Positions 41,900 through 50,581 of a stretch of 64,000 nt of DNA are shown in pieces. A model generated the notes under the pieces. The model saw nothing but the letters and a program-made list of their open reading frames with translations, searched no databases and was not told the DNA's origin. The first letter of the stretch is position 1. Each line of letters starts with the position of its first letter. Origin of the DNA: Neisseria arctica (GTDB lineage: Bacteria; Pseudomonadota; Gammaproteobacteria; Burkholderiales; Neisseriaceae); NCBI RefSeq assembly GCF_022870905.1, contig NZ_CP091510.1, positions 744,001 through 808,000 of the forward strand, given 5' to 3'. The position numbers were made by a program, and so were the translations under genes.

Positions 41900-42073
41900 T
41901 AACAAACTTTCTATGGTTGTCAGGCTGGTAGTGAAATAGTCTTTGGCAGATAAGTCGATGTTATCTTGTCTCGTTCCAAAGGCCGGCAGTATGATAGTGA
42001 TGCCGAATCAAAGAAAGCTTGCGTACCGTTATCGCTAGAAGCTGACCAATATTTCATATCTGCTCTTAAGATG

Positions 42074-42106
42074 AAGAGTACCTGATTACAGGTACTCTTT
42101 ATTTTT
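42074..42106 (+). terminator. Strong terminator downstream of the ETF-QO gene
   Basis: Perfect 11-bp arms (AAGAGTACCTG and its complement) with a four-base loop are followed by a T-rich run. It lies 175 bases after the ETF-QO stop and may originally have belonged to a lost gene. Confidence 0.88.
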
Positions 42107-42149
42107 TGTGCGATGATAAGCGGAGATAGAAGGAAAGAATTTAAACATT

Positions 42150-43026
42150 TACTTGATGTTCAAACCAATTACAGCACAATCACCATATAATACTGATAAT
42201 AAGCCGCTATTTTTTGATTTTTTTTTCACTGTAATTATGCCACTGTTCCCTTTGTGTTTGATCTCTTCAAACACAATAAAACTGTGCGCCATATCCAGCA
42301 GCGTTACCCAACTGAGCAGCTTTTGCATCAATACCTCCAATTCGGACTCGTTGTAGTGTGCCTCACTTTCGCTCGAGTGTGTTTTCCATGTCATATAGCG
42401 ACTGAGATCCGCTGGAGTCTTACCTGCTCTTGCTTCTAGGCCGTCTGAAACAACATTGAACGTATTGCAAACAAACAGTTCGGGCAGCTTGCCTGATAAG
42501 TTTGAATCTGATTAAACGCCCCTCTTACGGCCGCTTGGGCATCCGCCGCATTTTTCAGCATCCAGCACCACCAGCGGCAAACCGTTTACAAATAAAACCA
42601 CATCAGGCCTGCGCTCTGTGCGTTGGTTTTTGATGGTGAGTTGATTTATCACCCGCAAACAGGTTGTCTAGCGGATAATCCCAATAGACCAGCCAAGCCA
42701 GCTTGCCTTGCGTATGGCCGTTTTCGTAGCTCTCCAGCTTCACGCCCTCGGTCAGCATCCTGTGGAAAGCCTAATTGCCTGCCGTTAAACCCTGAGCGTA
42801 AACGCTTTCCGCCTCGCGTATTACCTGCGCAACCTGTTTATCGGTTAAATCTGGATTAATCGCCGCTACAGCCTATTACAACACCGGTTGAGCAAAGCTT
42901 GCGAATACGCGCATTGAAAGGCTGCCGCTTGGCTCAAGCGGCTGAGACGTGATGATATTCATCGCCTAGGGACTGCAACATCTCAACAGCTATTTGTTAG
43001 ATATCTGATTCGTAGATTCTGCTCAT
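42150..43026 (-). pseudogene. hsdR: type I restriction endonuclease subunit R, decayed remnant
   Basis: Reading the minus strand from an ATG at 43026 (AAGGA upstream) and moving between frames recovers the N-terminal third of an HsdR protein. The pieces are MSRIYESDI, FHRMLTEGVKLESYENG, NQLTIKNQRTERRPDVV, FVNGLPLVVLELKNAAD, ARAGKTPADLSRYMTWK and LLDMAHSFIVFEEIKHKG. Lesions include stop TAA at 42997-42999, stop TAG at 42771-42773, and frame changes near 42645, 42558 and a nine-base A/T run near 42220. The ATPase/helicase part is missing and no hsdM or hsdS is present. It is non-functional. Confidence 0.85.
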
Positions 43027-43243
43027 ATTCCGTTTTCCTTTTCAGACGGCATGCTGAAAGATATATTTTTATTTTTAATGCATAAATGTGTTTTTAGACA
43101 GGATTTGGCGATATTTAGGCCATCTGAAAAATTAGGGAAGCTGTGCGTTGGTTTCGGTGTAACTGCTGGTGGCGTAGACTTTATCGGATTTGCAAATTTT
43201 TAAACAGGCGGCGACCTTGATATTTATATGGAAAAGAAGAAGA
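43027..43243. other. Spacer between hsdR remnant and ssrA
   Basis: It contains one intact DUS on the minus strand (about 43041-43051) and a degenerate copy (GGCCATCTGAAAA near 43119). No gene is seen. Confidence 0.4.
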
Positions 43244-43279
43244 CAATAAAAAAAGACCTTGAAGAAATCAAGGTCTTTT
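43244..43279 (-). terminator. Terminator after ssrA
   Basis: On the minus strand, AAAGACCTTGA and TCAAGGTCTTT form an 11-bp stem followed by seven T residues. Confidence 0.92.
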
Positions 43280-43288
43280 CTTTGTAAC

Positions 43289-43650
43289 TGGTGGAGGCGG
43301 GGGGAATTGAACCCCCGTCCGAAAGCCCTCTACAAAGCGTTCTACATACTTAGTCGAATCTATTTGAATCTTGTTTCCATTCCGCCGACCGACAGGCTGT
43401 TTGGAAACCAGTTACCTTAAATCTTATTTCCTGCCAAGTAACCCGACAGAAAACCAGCCAATGTAAATGACGTTGCCGTAGGTTTTACCCTACACAGCCC
43501 ATCGGCCAACTGTTGCAACGGCAGGCCTTAAGCGGCCAGTGCGTAAGTTTCGTCGTTTGCGACTATTTAATTTCAGTGTTTTACGGGAATCTGAGACCCC
43601 GGTATGCCCGCATCTGCTTCGCAACCCCCGTCGAAACCAAGATCGCCCCC
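43289..43650 (-). ncRNA. ssrA: transfer-messenger RNA (tmRNA)
   Basis: tmRNA rescues stalled ribosomes with SmpB and tags the nascent peptide for proteolysis. The 5' end GGGGGCGATC pairs with the 3' CGCCTCC before an encoded CCA, leaving the G-U wobble at the third pair that alanyl-tRNA synthetase recognises. The T-arm GGGGGTTCAATTCCCCC is clear. The tag frame (43528-43560, minus) reads ANDETYALAA followed by TAA. The length is 362 nt, like E. coli. A TATAAT on the minus strand at 43666-43671 is a likely -10 box. Confidence 0.97.
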
Positions 43651-43738
43651 AGATAGGAATCGCCGATTATACGCGCTTTGCGGCAAAAACGCTACCGGAG
43701 GGCGTACGGCGGAGGGTAAGAAGGCACAGTATTTCGGT

Positions 43739-43744
43739 TATAAT
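43739..43744 (+). promoter_or_regulatory. -10 box for the DUF1841-lemA-M48 unit
   Basis: TATAAT lies 28 bases before the DUF1841 ATG, back to back with the ssrA promoter. No convincing -35 hexamer is seen. Confidence 0.5.
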
Positions 43745-43772
43745 GTCAAAATATTTGTAAGGATTGATGATT

Positions 43773-44276
43773 ATGTATGACGTAAACACGCAAGACGTGC
43801 GCCGCTTTTTTGCGGATGTGTGGCAGAAGCGTTTTTTGCCTTTGGAATTGGACGCCTTGCAGCAGAAGGCTTTGCGTATTATCGAAGCGCATCCCGAATA
43901 TCATCATTTTTTAGAGAATATCGAGGATTATCTGGAAACGGTGTGGACACCCGAAAAAGGTGAAACCAATCCCTTTTTACATATGTCGCTGCATTTATCC
44001 GTGCAGGAGCAGGCGGGAATCGACCAGCCGCCGGGCATCCGCGAAATCCACCGTCGCTTGTGTGCGAAATTCAATGATGATTGGGTGGCGGCTGAGCACG
44101 GCATGATGGAGGCTTTGGCCGAAACGGTATGGGAAGCCCAGCGTTTCGGGCGAGGCTTGGACGTGAATGCTTATATGACCCGTCTTCGCAAATTGTTGGG
44201 CTTAGGGCAGGAGGATAACGCCCGTATCAATCCGCATGAAGTGGCTGTTTCCGATAAAATCAGTAGTCGTGATTAG
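43773..44276 (+). CDS. DUF1841 family protein
   Basis: This is a conserved cytoplasmic protein of unknown function (167 aa). The family core NPFLHMSLHLSVQEQ followed by IDQPPGIREIHRRL is present at about 65-95. I choose the ATG at 43773 (MYDVNTQDVRRFF) because AAGGA lies nine bases upstream; in-frame TTG and ATG codons just before it are too close. It is followed 72 bases later by lemA on the same strand and may share its transcript. Confidence 0.85.
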   Translation: MYDVNTQDVRRFFADVWQKRFLPLELDALQQKALRIIEAHPEYHHFLENIEDYLETVWTPEKGETNPFLHMSLHLSVQEQAGIDQPPGIREIHRRLCAKFNDDWVAAEHGMMEALAETVWEAQRFGRGLDVNAYMTRLRKLLGLGQEDNARINPHEVAVSDKISSRD

Positions 44277-44348
44277 ATGATTGGTAAAGGTTGTATGGTT
44301 TTCAGACGGCCTTTCAAAAGCGAAAATAAAAAAGGGAGGGAGCTGACA

Positions 44349-44939
44349 ATGGGTATCGTCTTAACACTATTTCTGGCTGCAGTTTTTATCGTGCTGCCGG
44401 TAATGATTTACAACCGCTTGGTGCGCGCGCGTAATGAATACCGCAATGCGTTGGCGCAAATTCAGGTTCAGCTGAAGCGGCGTCATGATTTGGTGCCTAA
44501 TTTGGTAGAGGCAGCCGCAGCGGCGTTAAAACACGAGCGGCAAACGCTTGAAGCGGTGATGACTGCGCGCAATCAGGCGGCTGCCGTATTGCAGTCTTCT
44601 ATGGGTAGCGGTGAAACGGCGGCATTGGCGCAAAGCGAAAATGCGCTGACCTCGGCTTTGCGCGGATTGAATGTGGCGGTTGAGGCTTATCCTGAATTAA
44701 AAGGCAATGAAACGATACAGGCTCTAACCGAAGAATTATCGAGCACGGAAAACCGTGTGGCGTTCGCGCGGCAGGCCTACAATGATTCGGTGATGTCGTA
44801 CAACAATACCCGCGAAACGTTTCCGGCTTCTTTGCTGGCTGATTTCTTCGGCCACAAGAAAAACGCTCCCTTGCTGCATTTTGATGATTATGCGGCTATT
44901 CGGCATGCGCCTAAAGTACATTTGGATTTAAACGGGTAA
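44349..44939 (+). CDS. LemA family membrane protein
   Basis: LemA proteins have one N-terminal membrane helix (about 3-22 here) and a helical-bundle domain. The family motif YNRLVRARNEYRNA and QLKRRHDLVPNLVEAA are evident at about 22-55. The length (196 aa) is typical. The ATG at 44349 has a strong GGGAGG upstream. The function is not established; LemA genes often neighbour M48 peptidases, as here (3-bp gap), which suggests a shared envelope role. Confidence 0.92.
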   Translation: MGIVLTLFLAAVFIVLPVMIYNRLVRARNEYRNALAQIQVQLKRRHDLVPNLVEAAAAALKHERQTLEAVMTARNQAAAVLQSSMGSGETAALAQSENALTSALRGLNVAVEAYPELKGNETIQALTEELSSTENRVAFARQAYNDSVMSYNNTRETFPASLLADFFGHKKNAPLLHFDDYAAIRHAPKVHLDLNG

Positions 44940-44942
44940 AGT

Positions 44943-46781
44943 ATGCGCTTTCTCGAGCATCAGCAAAAAGCACGCCGCTTAAGTGGTGTGCTTTTGCTGT
45001 TTTATATGTTGTCGGTGGTTGCCGTATCGGTGTTGGCGGCGGTATTGACGGCTTGGGTCAGCTCTATAGGTATCAGTATTTCTGCCGATAATAGCCGAAG
45101 CCGTTATGAAACCGTTTTTATTTTGTCTTTTCTACTCACCGGAGTAGTAGTGGCCGGTTGCAGTTGGTTCCGGATGCGCCGTCTTGCCAAAGGCGGCAAG
45201 GTGGTGGCCGAAGCTTTGGGCGGACAGAGATTACGCAGGCACGAAGCGGATTTGGGTGGGCAGCGTTTGTTGAATGTGGTGGAGGAAATGGCGGTGGCTT
45301 CATCAATGCCCGTTCCCGCGGTGTATATTCTGCCGGAGAAAAGTATTAATGCCTTTGCCGCCGGTATGACGCCTGCCGATGCGGTAATCGGTATTACTTA
45401 CGGTGCAGTGCGCATGCTGAACCGTAATGAATTGCAGGCCTTGGTAGCGCATGAGTTTAGTCATATTGTAAACGGCGATATGCGTAGCAATATGCAGCTT
45501 TCGGGTTGGTTGTTCGGTTTGCAGGCGATCAGCGTAGCGGGACGATTGCTGACTTTTGGTGATACGCAGGAAAGTTTCTGGGATTCGGCAAATTCGGTTT
45601 TGAATAAAAAGCAGGATGATGCACAGTTTCTGCCGACAGCCGTTTTGGGTATTCCTTTGCAGATTTTAGGTTGGTTCGGCTCATGGCTGGCGGGCTTGAT
45701 TCAGGTGGCTATCAGCAGACAGCGCGAGTTTTTGGCCGATGCGTCGGCAGTGCAGTTTACGCGGCAAACAGAAGGCTTGGCCTCGGCTCTGTATAAAGCG
45801 GCAACGGCAGAAGATACTCGTTTCCATGCTGTTCATGCAGCGGAATATGCTCATTTTATGTTTTGCAGCATTGACGGCAGGCGCAGATTTTGGGCGGATT
45901 GGTTGGCGACGCATCCCGATGTAGTCGAACGCATCCGCCGCATCAGCGAATACCGTGCGCGTCGTTGGGAAAACGCTATCAGAAGGGCGGAGGAAAATGC
46001 GGCGGTGGTTGTGTTTGATGTGGAAAGCGGTATTTCCGGCTTTGCACCTGCCGCTTATTCTGAGCAGGCTGGTTCTCGTGAAAGGCACTATCTTTTGCAG
46101 GCAGTGCGTGCGGCTGATGCGGATTACGATATGCGGCAGCAGTGCTGGGCGGATTTCCTGGGAGCGGAGCGTTGGCAAAGCGCGGCAGGTGATGCCGAGC
46201 GATTGTTGGTGGCATTTGCCGTTTTATGGCTGCCTGACGGCATAGCCGATGAAACATTATCTCTTTGGGAGCGGCATTATCCGGTACGTGCCGCGTGGTA
46301 TCGGCGTTTGCGGCAAAACCAACTGCACGGCCAGGTACGCTTGGCGATATTTGAACAACTACTTCCTTCTTTGGCATGGTTATCTGTGCAAGAAAAGCAG
46401 GTGCTGCAACAGGAGTTGATGCGTGTGTTGCAAGGCCGGGTTTTATCGCCGTCTGAATCTTGGCAGTGGTTGATGGTATGCGCTTATACCGCTAATAGTG
46501 AATCATTGTTGTCGATTGAAACGGCAGGTATAAGGGCGGAAAACATATTAGAAAAAGTCGCGGCATGGGCAGCGGGAGGCGGTAGTTTGGCTGCTCCCTT
46601 GTTAGACAAATTGCCTGACGTTTTACAAACTGCCGCCGCATGGCAGCCTGAGCAGAGGCATAAACTTTACGATGCATGCCGTTATGCCCTTGCGGGGCAG
46701 TCGGATGAAGAATGGCGGAGCGGTGCGGAGGCAGCGTTGGGTTTGTACCTTTTGGATAAGGGGCTTAGGTGTAAACGATAA
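44943..46781 (+). CDS. M48 family metallopeptidase (HtpX/Ste24-like)
   Basis: This is a membrane-embedded zinc protease of 612 aa. Two membrane segments lie near the N-terminus (about 16-40 and 58-75). The M48 catalytic motif is HEFSH (His170, Glu171, His174), and the third ligand is probably Glu262 in REFLADASAV. Two more hydrophobic segments lie between them. About 300 C-terminal residues form a helical region that I do not recognise. The gene is tightly coupled to lemA. HtpX-type enzymes act in membrane-protein quality control; the substrate here is unknown. Confidence 0.88.
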   Translation: MRFLEHQQKARRLSGVLLLFYMLSVVAVSVLAAVLTAWVSSIGISISADNSRSRYETVFILSFLLTGVVVAGCSWFRMRRLAKGGKVVAEALGGQRLRRHEADLGGQRLLNVVEEMAVASSMPVPAVYILPEKSINAFAAGMTPADAVIGITYGAVRMLNRNELQALVAHEFSHIVNGDMRSNMQLSGWLFGLQAISVAGRLLTFGDTQESFWDSANSVLNKKQDDAQFLPTAVLGIPLQILGWFGSWLAGLIQVAISRQREFLADASAVQFTRQTEGLASALYKAATAEDTRFHAVHAAEYAHFMFCSIDGRRRFWADWLATHPDVVERIRRISEYRARRWENAIRRAEENAAVVVFDVESGISGFAPAAYSEQAGSRERHYLLQAVRAADADYDMRQQCWADFLGAERWQSAAGDAERLLVAFAVLWLPDGIADETLSLWERHYPVRAAWYRRLRQNQLHGQVRLAIFEQLLPSLAWLSVQEKQVLQQELMRVLQGRVLSPSESWQWLMVCAYTANSESLLSIETAGIRAENILEKVAAWAAGGGSLAAPLLDKLPDVLQTAAAWQPEQRHKLYDACRYALAGQSDEEWRSGAEAALGLYLLDKGLRCKR

Positions 46782-46801
46782 AGGGCAGATTAGAGATATT
46801 T

Positions 46802-46834
46802 AAGGGCCGTCTGAAAATTTCAGACGGCCCTTTC
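46802..46834. terminator. DUS-pair terminator between M48 gene and cysD
   Basis: AAGGGCCGTCTGAAA and its complement are nearly contiguous and flanked by T/A tracts. It lies between convergent genes and can act on both strands. Confidence 0.85.
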
Positions 46835-46943
46835 ACAAAAGTATTGTGTGTCACAAAGGCGCAAGGTCATTCTTATGAACAATAGCTGTATATAAAGCGG
46901 TACCCGCAAAGATTTTTAGGATACCGCTGCTGATTTTAGGTGG

Positions 46944-47858
46944 TTAGAAATAACCGGCTTTCTTGCGTTCTTCCATTGCAGCTTCTGATGTGCGGTCGTC
47001 CATACGGGTGGCGCTGCGTTCGGAAATGGTGGCGGCGGCGGTTTCGGCAATAATTTCAGACGGCGTGGCGGCAGTGCTGGCAACGGGACAGGTACATGAA
47101 ATATCACCGACAGTACGGAAGCGGACACTTCTTACCGAAGCGGTTTCTCCATCACGTTTGGGGGTAAGCGGGGTAACGGGAACTAGCAAACCGTTGCGTT
47201 CGACTACTTCGCGTTGGTGCGCGTAATAAATCGGCGGTAGTGCGAGGTTTTCACGTTCGATATATTGCCAGATATCCAATTCTGTCCAGTTGGATATCGG
47301 GAAAACGCGCATATTCTCACCGGCAAACAAACGGGTGTTATACAAGCTCCACAGCTCGGGGCGTTGGTTTTTCGGATCCCACTGGCCGAACTCATCGCGG
47401 AAAGAGAAAATCCGCTCTTTAGCACGTGCTTTTTCTTCGTCGCGGCGCGCGCCTCCCATTAGAGCGTCGAAGCCGTGTTCTTCGATTGTTTCCAATAGCG
47501 TAACGGCTTGCGCGGCATTACGAGAATCGGTTTCCCTGCGCAAAACCACTGTTCCTTTTTTGATAGAGTCTTCTACATGGCCGACAACAAGTTTTACGCC
47601 GGTGCGGGCGACGGTTTCATCCCGAAAGCGGATGACTTCGGGGTAGTTGTGTCCGGTATCGACGTGCAGTAGTTTGAAAGGCAGATTGAGCGGGCGGCCG
47701 GGAATGCGGAAGGCTTTGACTGCCAGCGAAAGCAAAACAACCGAATCTTTTCCGCCGGAAAATAATAGGGCGGGATTTTTCGATTCGGCGATCACTTCGC
47801 GGATAATGTAAATGGATTCTGCTTCAAGCCAATCGAGGTGTCGATTTTGAATGGGCAT
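46944..47858 (-). CDS. cysD: sulfate adenylyltransferase subunit 2
   Basis: CysD is the ATP-pyrophosphatase-type subunit that adenylates sulfate, driven by GTP hydrolysis on CysN. The PP-loop LLFSGGKDSVVLL lies at about 31-43. LHVDTGHNYPEVI and the C-terminal RTVGDISCTCPV region fit the family. The length is 304 aa. AAGGA precedes the ATG. It stands alone here, about 32 kb from cysN, but carries the same leader element as cysN and cysT. Confidence 0.95.
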   Translation of the reverse strand: MPIQNRHLDWLEAESIYIIREVIAESKNPALLFSGGKDSVVLLSLAVKAFRIPGRPLNLPFKLLHVDTGHNYPEVIRFRDETVARTGVKLVVGHVEDSIKKGTVVLRRETDSRNAAQAVTLLETIEEHGFDALMGGARRDEEKARAKERIFSFRDEFGQWDPKNQRPELWSLYNTRLFAGENMRVFPISNWTELDIWQYIERENLALPPIYYAHQREVVERNGLLVPVTPLTPKRDGETASVRSVRFRTVGDISCTCPVASTAATPSEIIAETAAATISERSATRMDDRTSEAAMEERKKAGYF

Positions 47859-47895
47859 AATGATTCCTTTTCGGGCGATGTCTTGAATAGGTTAG

Positions 47896-47967
47896 GCTCT
47901 ACTTTAAACAGGCCGTCTGAAAAAGGGAAAGAATGCTTGGTTGTAATAAAATGCGCTTTGGTTATAT
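47896..47967 (-). promoter_or_regulatory. Shared cys leader element, cysD copy
   Basis: This is the third copy, ending about 38 bases before the cysD ATG. It has TCTACTTTAAACAGG in place of TTTACTTTAGCGAGG, then the same DUS, AAAAAGGGAAAGAATG, an AATAAAATG stretch and the distal GGTTATATG. Confidence 0.7.
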
Positions 47968-48019
47968 GAAGAGGTGGAGTGGATTTGCTTGGCTTTATTT
48001 CTTAGATAGTTTTGCCATT

Positions 48020-48056
48020 GAAAAAGGCCGTCTGAAAATTTCAGACGGCCTTTTTT
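48020..48056 (-). terminator. DUS-pair terminator after lolA
   Basis: AAAAAGGCCGTCTGAAA and its complement are separated by one base, with T tracts on both strands. It follows the lolA stop. Confidence 0.88.
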
Positions 48057-48070
48057 GTATGCAGCGGATA

Positions 48071-48691
48071 TTAATTGCTCAATACGTCTACACCTTTGGG
48101 CGGTGTGAATTTGAAAGTATTGCGTGAAAGGTTCGGCTTGGTATTGAGGTTGCTGAAGCTAATGCTGGTTTCGTTGCCGAAGCTGTCTTTCAACTGCATG
48201 GCGGCCAGATTGTCTCCCTTGAAGCCGATTCGGATATATTGGTAGCCGGCGTTGTTGCGTTTAGGCTGTGCCAATACATAATCGATACCGTTGCTGCTGC
48301 CGTCTTCTTTCAGGTTGTAGCTGCTTTCAAGCGCGGTTTTATTTGAAAGGATGGCGGCGGGACTGTCGCCGATGGTTTGGTTTTGCGATGATTTGGTTAC
48401 TTGTGCCAAGTCAACATCGTAAAGCCAAATGGTTTTGCCGTCGCCAACGATGGTTTGTTTGTAGGGGCGTGTGTATTCCCATTTGAACAGGCCGGGGCGG
48501 AGGATTTGAAAGGAGCCTTGCGTGGTTTGGGTGCGCTTTTTGCTTTTCACGGTTTGGCTGAAGTTTCCGCTGATGCCGTCCGTATCGGCATTAAATTTTT
48601 TCAGCGCATCAATAGCGCCTGCTTGTGCAAAGCTGATGACACCGGTAAGCGCCAATGCGGTAAAGGTTCGGATGATGCGTTGTTGTTTCAT
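48071..48691 (-). CDS. lolA: outer-membrane lipoprotein carrier protein LolA
   Basis: LolA is the periplasmic chaperone that takes lipoproteins from LolCDE to the outer membrane. A Sec signal peptide ends FAQA (about residue 23). The mature domain shows GNFSQTVKSKKRTQTTQGSF and RPGLFKWEY, typical of LolA. The length is 206 aa from the ATG at 48691, which has AGGAG five bases upstream; an upstream in-frame Met lacks such a site. The matching LolC/E and LolD genes lie at 54.6-56.6 kb. Confidence 0.93.
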   Translation of the reverse strand: MKQQRIIRTFTALALTGVISFAQAGAIDALKKFNADTDGISGNFSQTVKSKKRTQTTQGSFQILRPGLFKWEYTRPYKQTIVGDGKTIWLYDVDLAQVTKSSQNQTIGDSPAAILSNKTALESSYNLKEDGSSNGIDYVLAQPKRNNAGYQYIRIGFKGDNLAAMQLKDSFGNETSISFSNLNTKPNLSRNTFKFTPPKGVDVLSN

Positions 48692-49024
48692 AATGCTCCT
48701 TTTTGGATGGGACAACATGTGTGTTGCCATTATGGCGTGTTGTCGGAAAATTTCCAGTAGCCGGATACGGGCGGCAGTTGTTTCAGATAGTGGTTATGCG
48801 GCAGGATAAATTGTGTAAACGGCTAAACCTTAACACAATCGGTTGAGTTCAAGAGGATTTTATTTTTGCCTGAAAGCGGCTGTTTACGTTTATTTAAATG
48901 CCGTTGGTATGGTAAAGCAGCGGGCAAAAAAATGTAAATTCAAAATTCATTGTGATTTTTAAATGATTTTCGGGCTTGCGCTATAATGGTAGATTATTTG
49001 TAAGAAGAGTATTTTGTACGAAAC
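48692..49024. other. Divergent spacer between lolA and the DUF455 gene
   Basis: No gene is supported. A TATAAT at 48982-48987 is a likely -10 box for the DUF455 gene. The rest is AT-rich. Confidence 0.45.
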
Positions 49025-49876
49025 ATGGATTCTATTTATCCGTTTTTGGAAGCGGTGCTTTTAGCAGAAGACGCTGTTGAAAAATGTCGTTTGACAAATG
49101 AGATTTACCAAGCCCGGCAAGCTGGGCGGTTGGGGTGTTTGGCTGCCGGGGCAGTGGCTGATTTCCGTTTTGCCGGTCGGCCGCGGCGCCCTTTATTGGT
49201 GCCTCCGGCACAAGTTCGGCAGCGTAAAATGAGCACGAAAGAGGGATATGCGGCCATGCTGCATGCCATCTGCCATATAGAGTTCAACGCCATTAACTTG
49301 GCTTTGGATGCGGCTTATCGTTTCCGCCTGTTACCGGAAGCTTTTGCCGACGACTGGCTGCGGGTAGCCAAAGAGGAAGCTTACCATTTCAGCCTGATGC
49401 GCGGGCGCTTGAATGATCTGGGTTATGACTACGGTGATTTCGAAGCGCATAATCATTTATGGGACATGGCTTATAAAACCGCTTTTGATCCTTTGTTGCG
49501 TATGGCGTTAGTGCCGCGTGTGTTGGAAGCGCGCGGATTGGATGTTACACCGGGAATACGGGCCAAAGTTGCCCAGCGCGGTGATGATGAAACGTGTGCG
49601 GTTTTGGATATTATTTATCGTGATGAAGTCGGCCATGTACAGATCGGCAATTATTGGTATCAGTACCTTTGCCGGAAGCGGGGCTTGGAACCGGTGGCTT
49701 TGTTCAGGCGTTTGTTGAGTAGGTATGATTTGTTTGTTTTCCGCGGTTATGTGAATTTGGAAGCAAGAGAGCGTGCAGGTTTTAGCCGTTTTGAGCTGGC
49801 AATGTTAGAAGATTTTGAAGCATCTTTAAAAGTCCGGCCGATGCAGGGGAGTTGGCAGCAGGCATTAAGCCGTTAA
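49025..49876 (+). CDS. DUF455 ferritin-like protein
   Basis: This conserved protein of 283 aa has a ferritin-like four-helix fold. Candidate di-metal ligands are in HIEFNAINLALDA (about 87-99), KEEAYHFSLMRGR (about 116-128) and IYRDEVGHVQIGNYW (about 198-212), the spacing typical of DUF455 and related to MiaE. The reaction is unknown. The N-terminal part contains the conserved RPRRPLLVPP. There is no operon partner; convergent purE follows. Confidence 0.85.
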   Translation: MDSIYPFLEAVLLAEDAVEKCRLTNEIYQARQAGRLGCLAAGAVADFRFAGRPRRPLLVPPAQVRQRKMSTKEGYAAMLHAICHIEFNAINLALDAAYRFRLLPEAFADDWLRVAKEEAYHFSLMRGRLNDLGYDYGDFEAHNHLWDMAYKTAFDPLLRMALVPRVLEARGLDVTPGIRAKVAQRGDDETCAVLDIIYRDEVGHVQIGNYWYQYLCRKRGLEPVALFRRLLSRYDLFVFRGYVNLEARERAGFSRFELAMLEDFEASLKVRPMQGSWQQALSR

Positions 49877-49928
49877 CATTCAATGGGTAATATTTTGTGC
49901 TGTTTGCATTATCACTATAAATCCTCTT

Positions 49929-49961
49929 AAAAAATGCCGTCTGAAATTTCAGACGGCATTA
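49929..49961. terminator. DUS-pair terminator between DUF455 gene and purE
   Basis: AATGCCGTCTGAAA and its complement abut each other. The minus strand has a longer T tract, favouring purE termination. Confidence 0.85.
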
Positions 49962-50039
49962 GTATTAGGCAAGACCGGTTTAACTGTCTATCAAAACAGT
50001 GCAGGCCGAGATGCCCGCAATTTTTTATCAGTTATGGGT

Positions 50040-50528
50040 TTACACCGTTTCGGGTAATTCCATATTCAAAACGGCTTGTTCTTGAGCGGTGCGGAATTTT
50101 GCCAGTTTTTCTGCCAGTTCGGCATCTTCGTTAGCCAAAAGGGAAACGGCGAATAAAGCCGCGTTGGCCGCGCCTGCTTCGCCAATGGCAAAGGTGGCAA
50201 CCGGTACGCCCTTTGGCATTTGTACGATGGATAGCAGGGAGTCTTCGCCGCGCAGATATTTGCTCGGTACGGGTACGCCCAAAACGGGCACGATGGTTTT
50301 GGCAGCGACCATGCCGGGCAGATGGGCTGCGCCGCCTGCTCCTGCAATGATGGCTTTAATCCCGCGCTCACGGGCAGTTTCTGCGTATTCGAACATTAAA
50401 TCGGGTGTGCGGTGTGCGGAAACCACACGGGCCTCAAAGGATACGCCGAATTGCTGTAGGAATTGGGCGGCATGTTGCATTACCGGCCAATCGCTGTTGC
50501 TACCCATAATAATACCGACTTGAACCAT
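50040..50528 (-). CDS. purE: N5-carboxyaminoimidazole ribonucleotide mutase
   Basis: PurE converts N5-CAIR to CAIR in purine synthesis. The N-terminal [16 protein letters not shown] and VVSAHRTPD (catalytic His) are intact, followed by [15 protein letters not shown] and [18 protein letters not shown]. The length (162 aa) is standard. AAGGA precedes the ATG. No purK lies in the window. Confidence 0.96.
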   Translation of the reverse strand: MVQVGIIMGSNSDWPVMQHAAQFLQQFGVSFEARVVSAHRTPDLMFEYAETARERGIKAIIAGAGGAAHLPGMVAAKTIVPVLGVPVPSKYLRGEDSLLSIVQMPKGVPVATFAIGEAGAANAALFAVSLLANEDAELAEKLAKFRTAQEQAVLNMELPETV

Positions 50529-50581
50529 GGTGTGTTCCTTTAAATATAAATATCAAACGCGCTTTAAGAAGGGCGGTGTTT

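Noticed and set aside
43539-43760. Open frame of 73 codons across the 5' part of ssrA
   Set aside because: It is antisense to tmRNA sequence constrained by RNA structure, and has no protein features.
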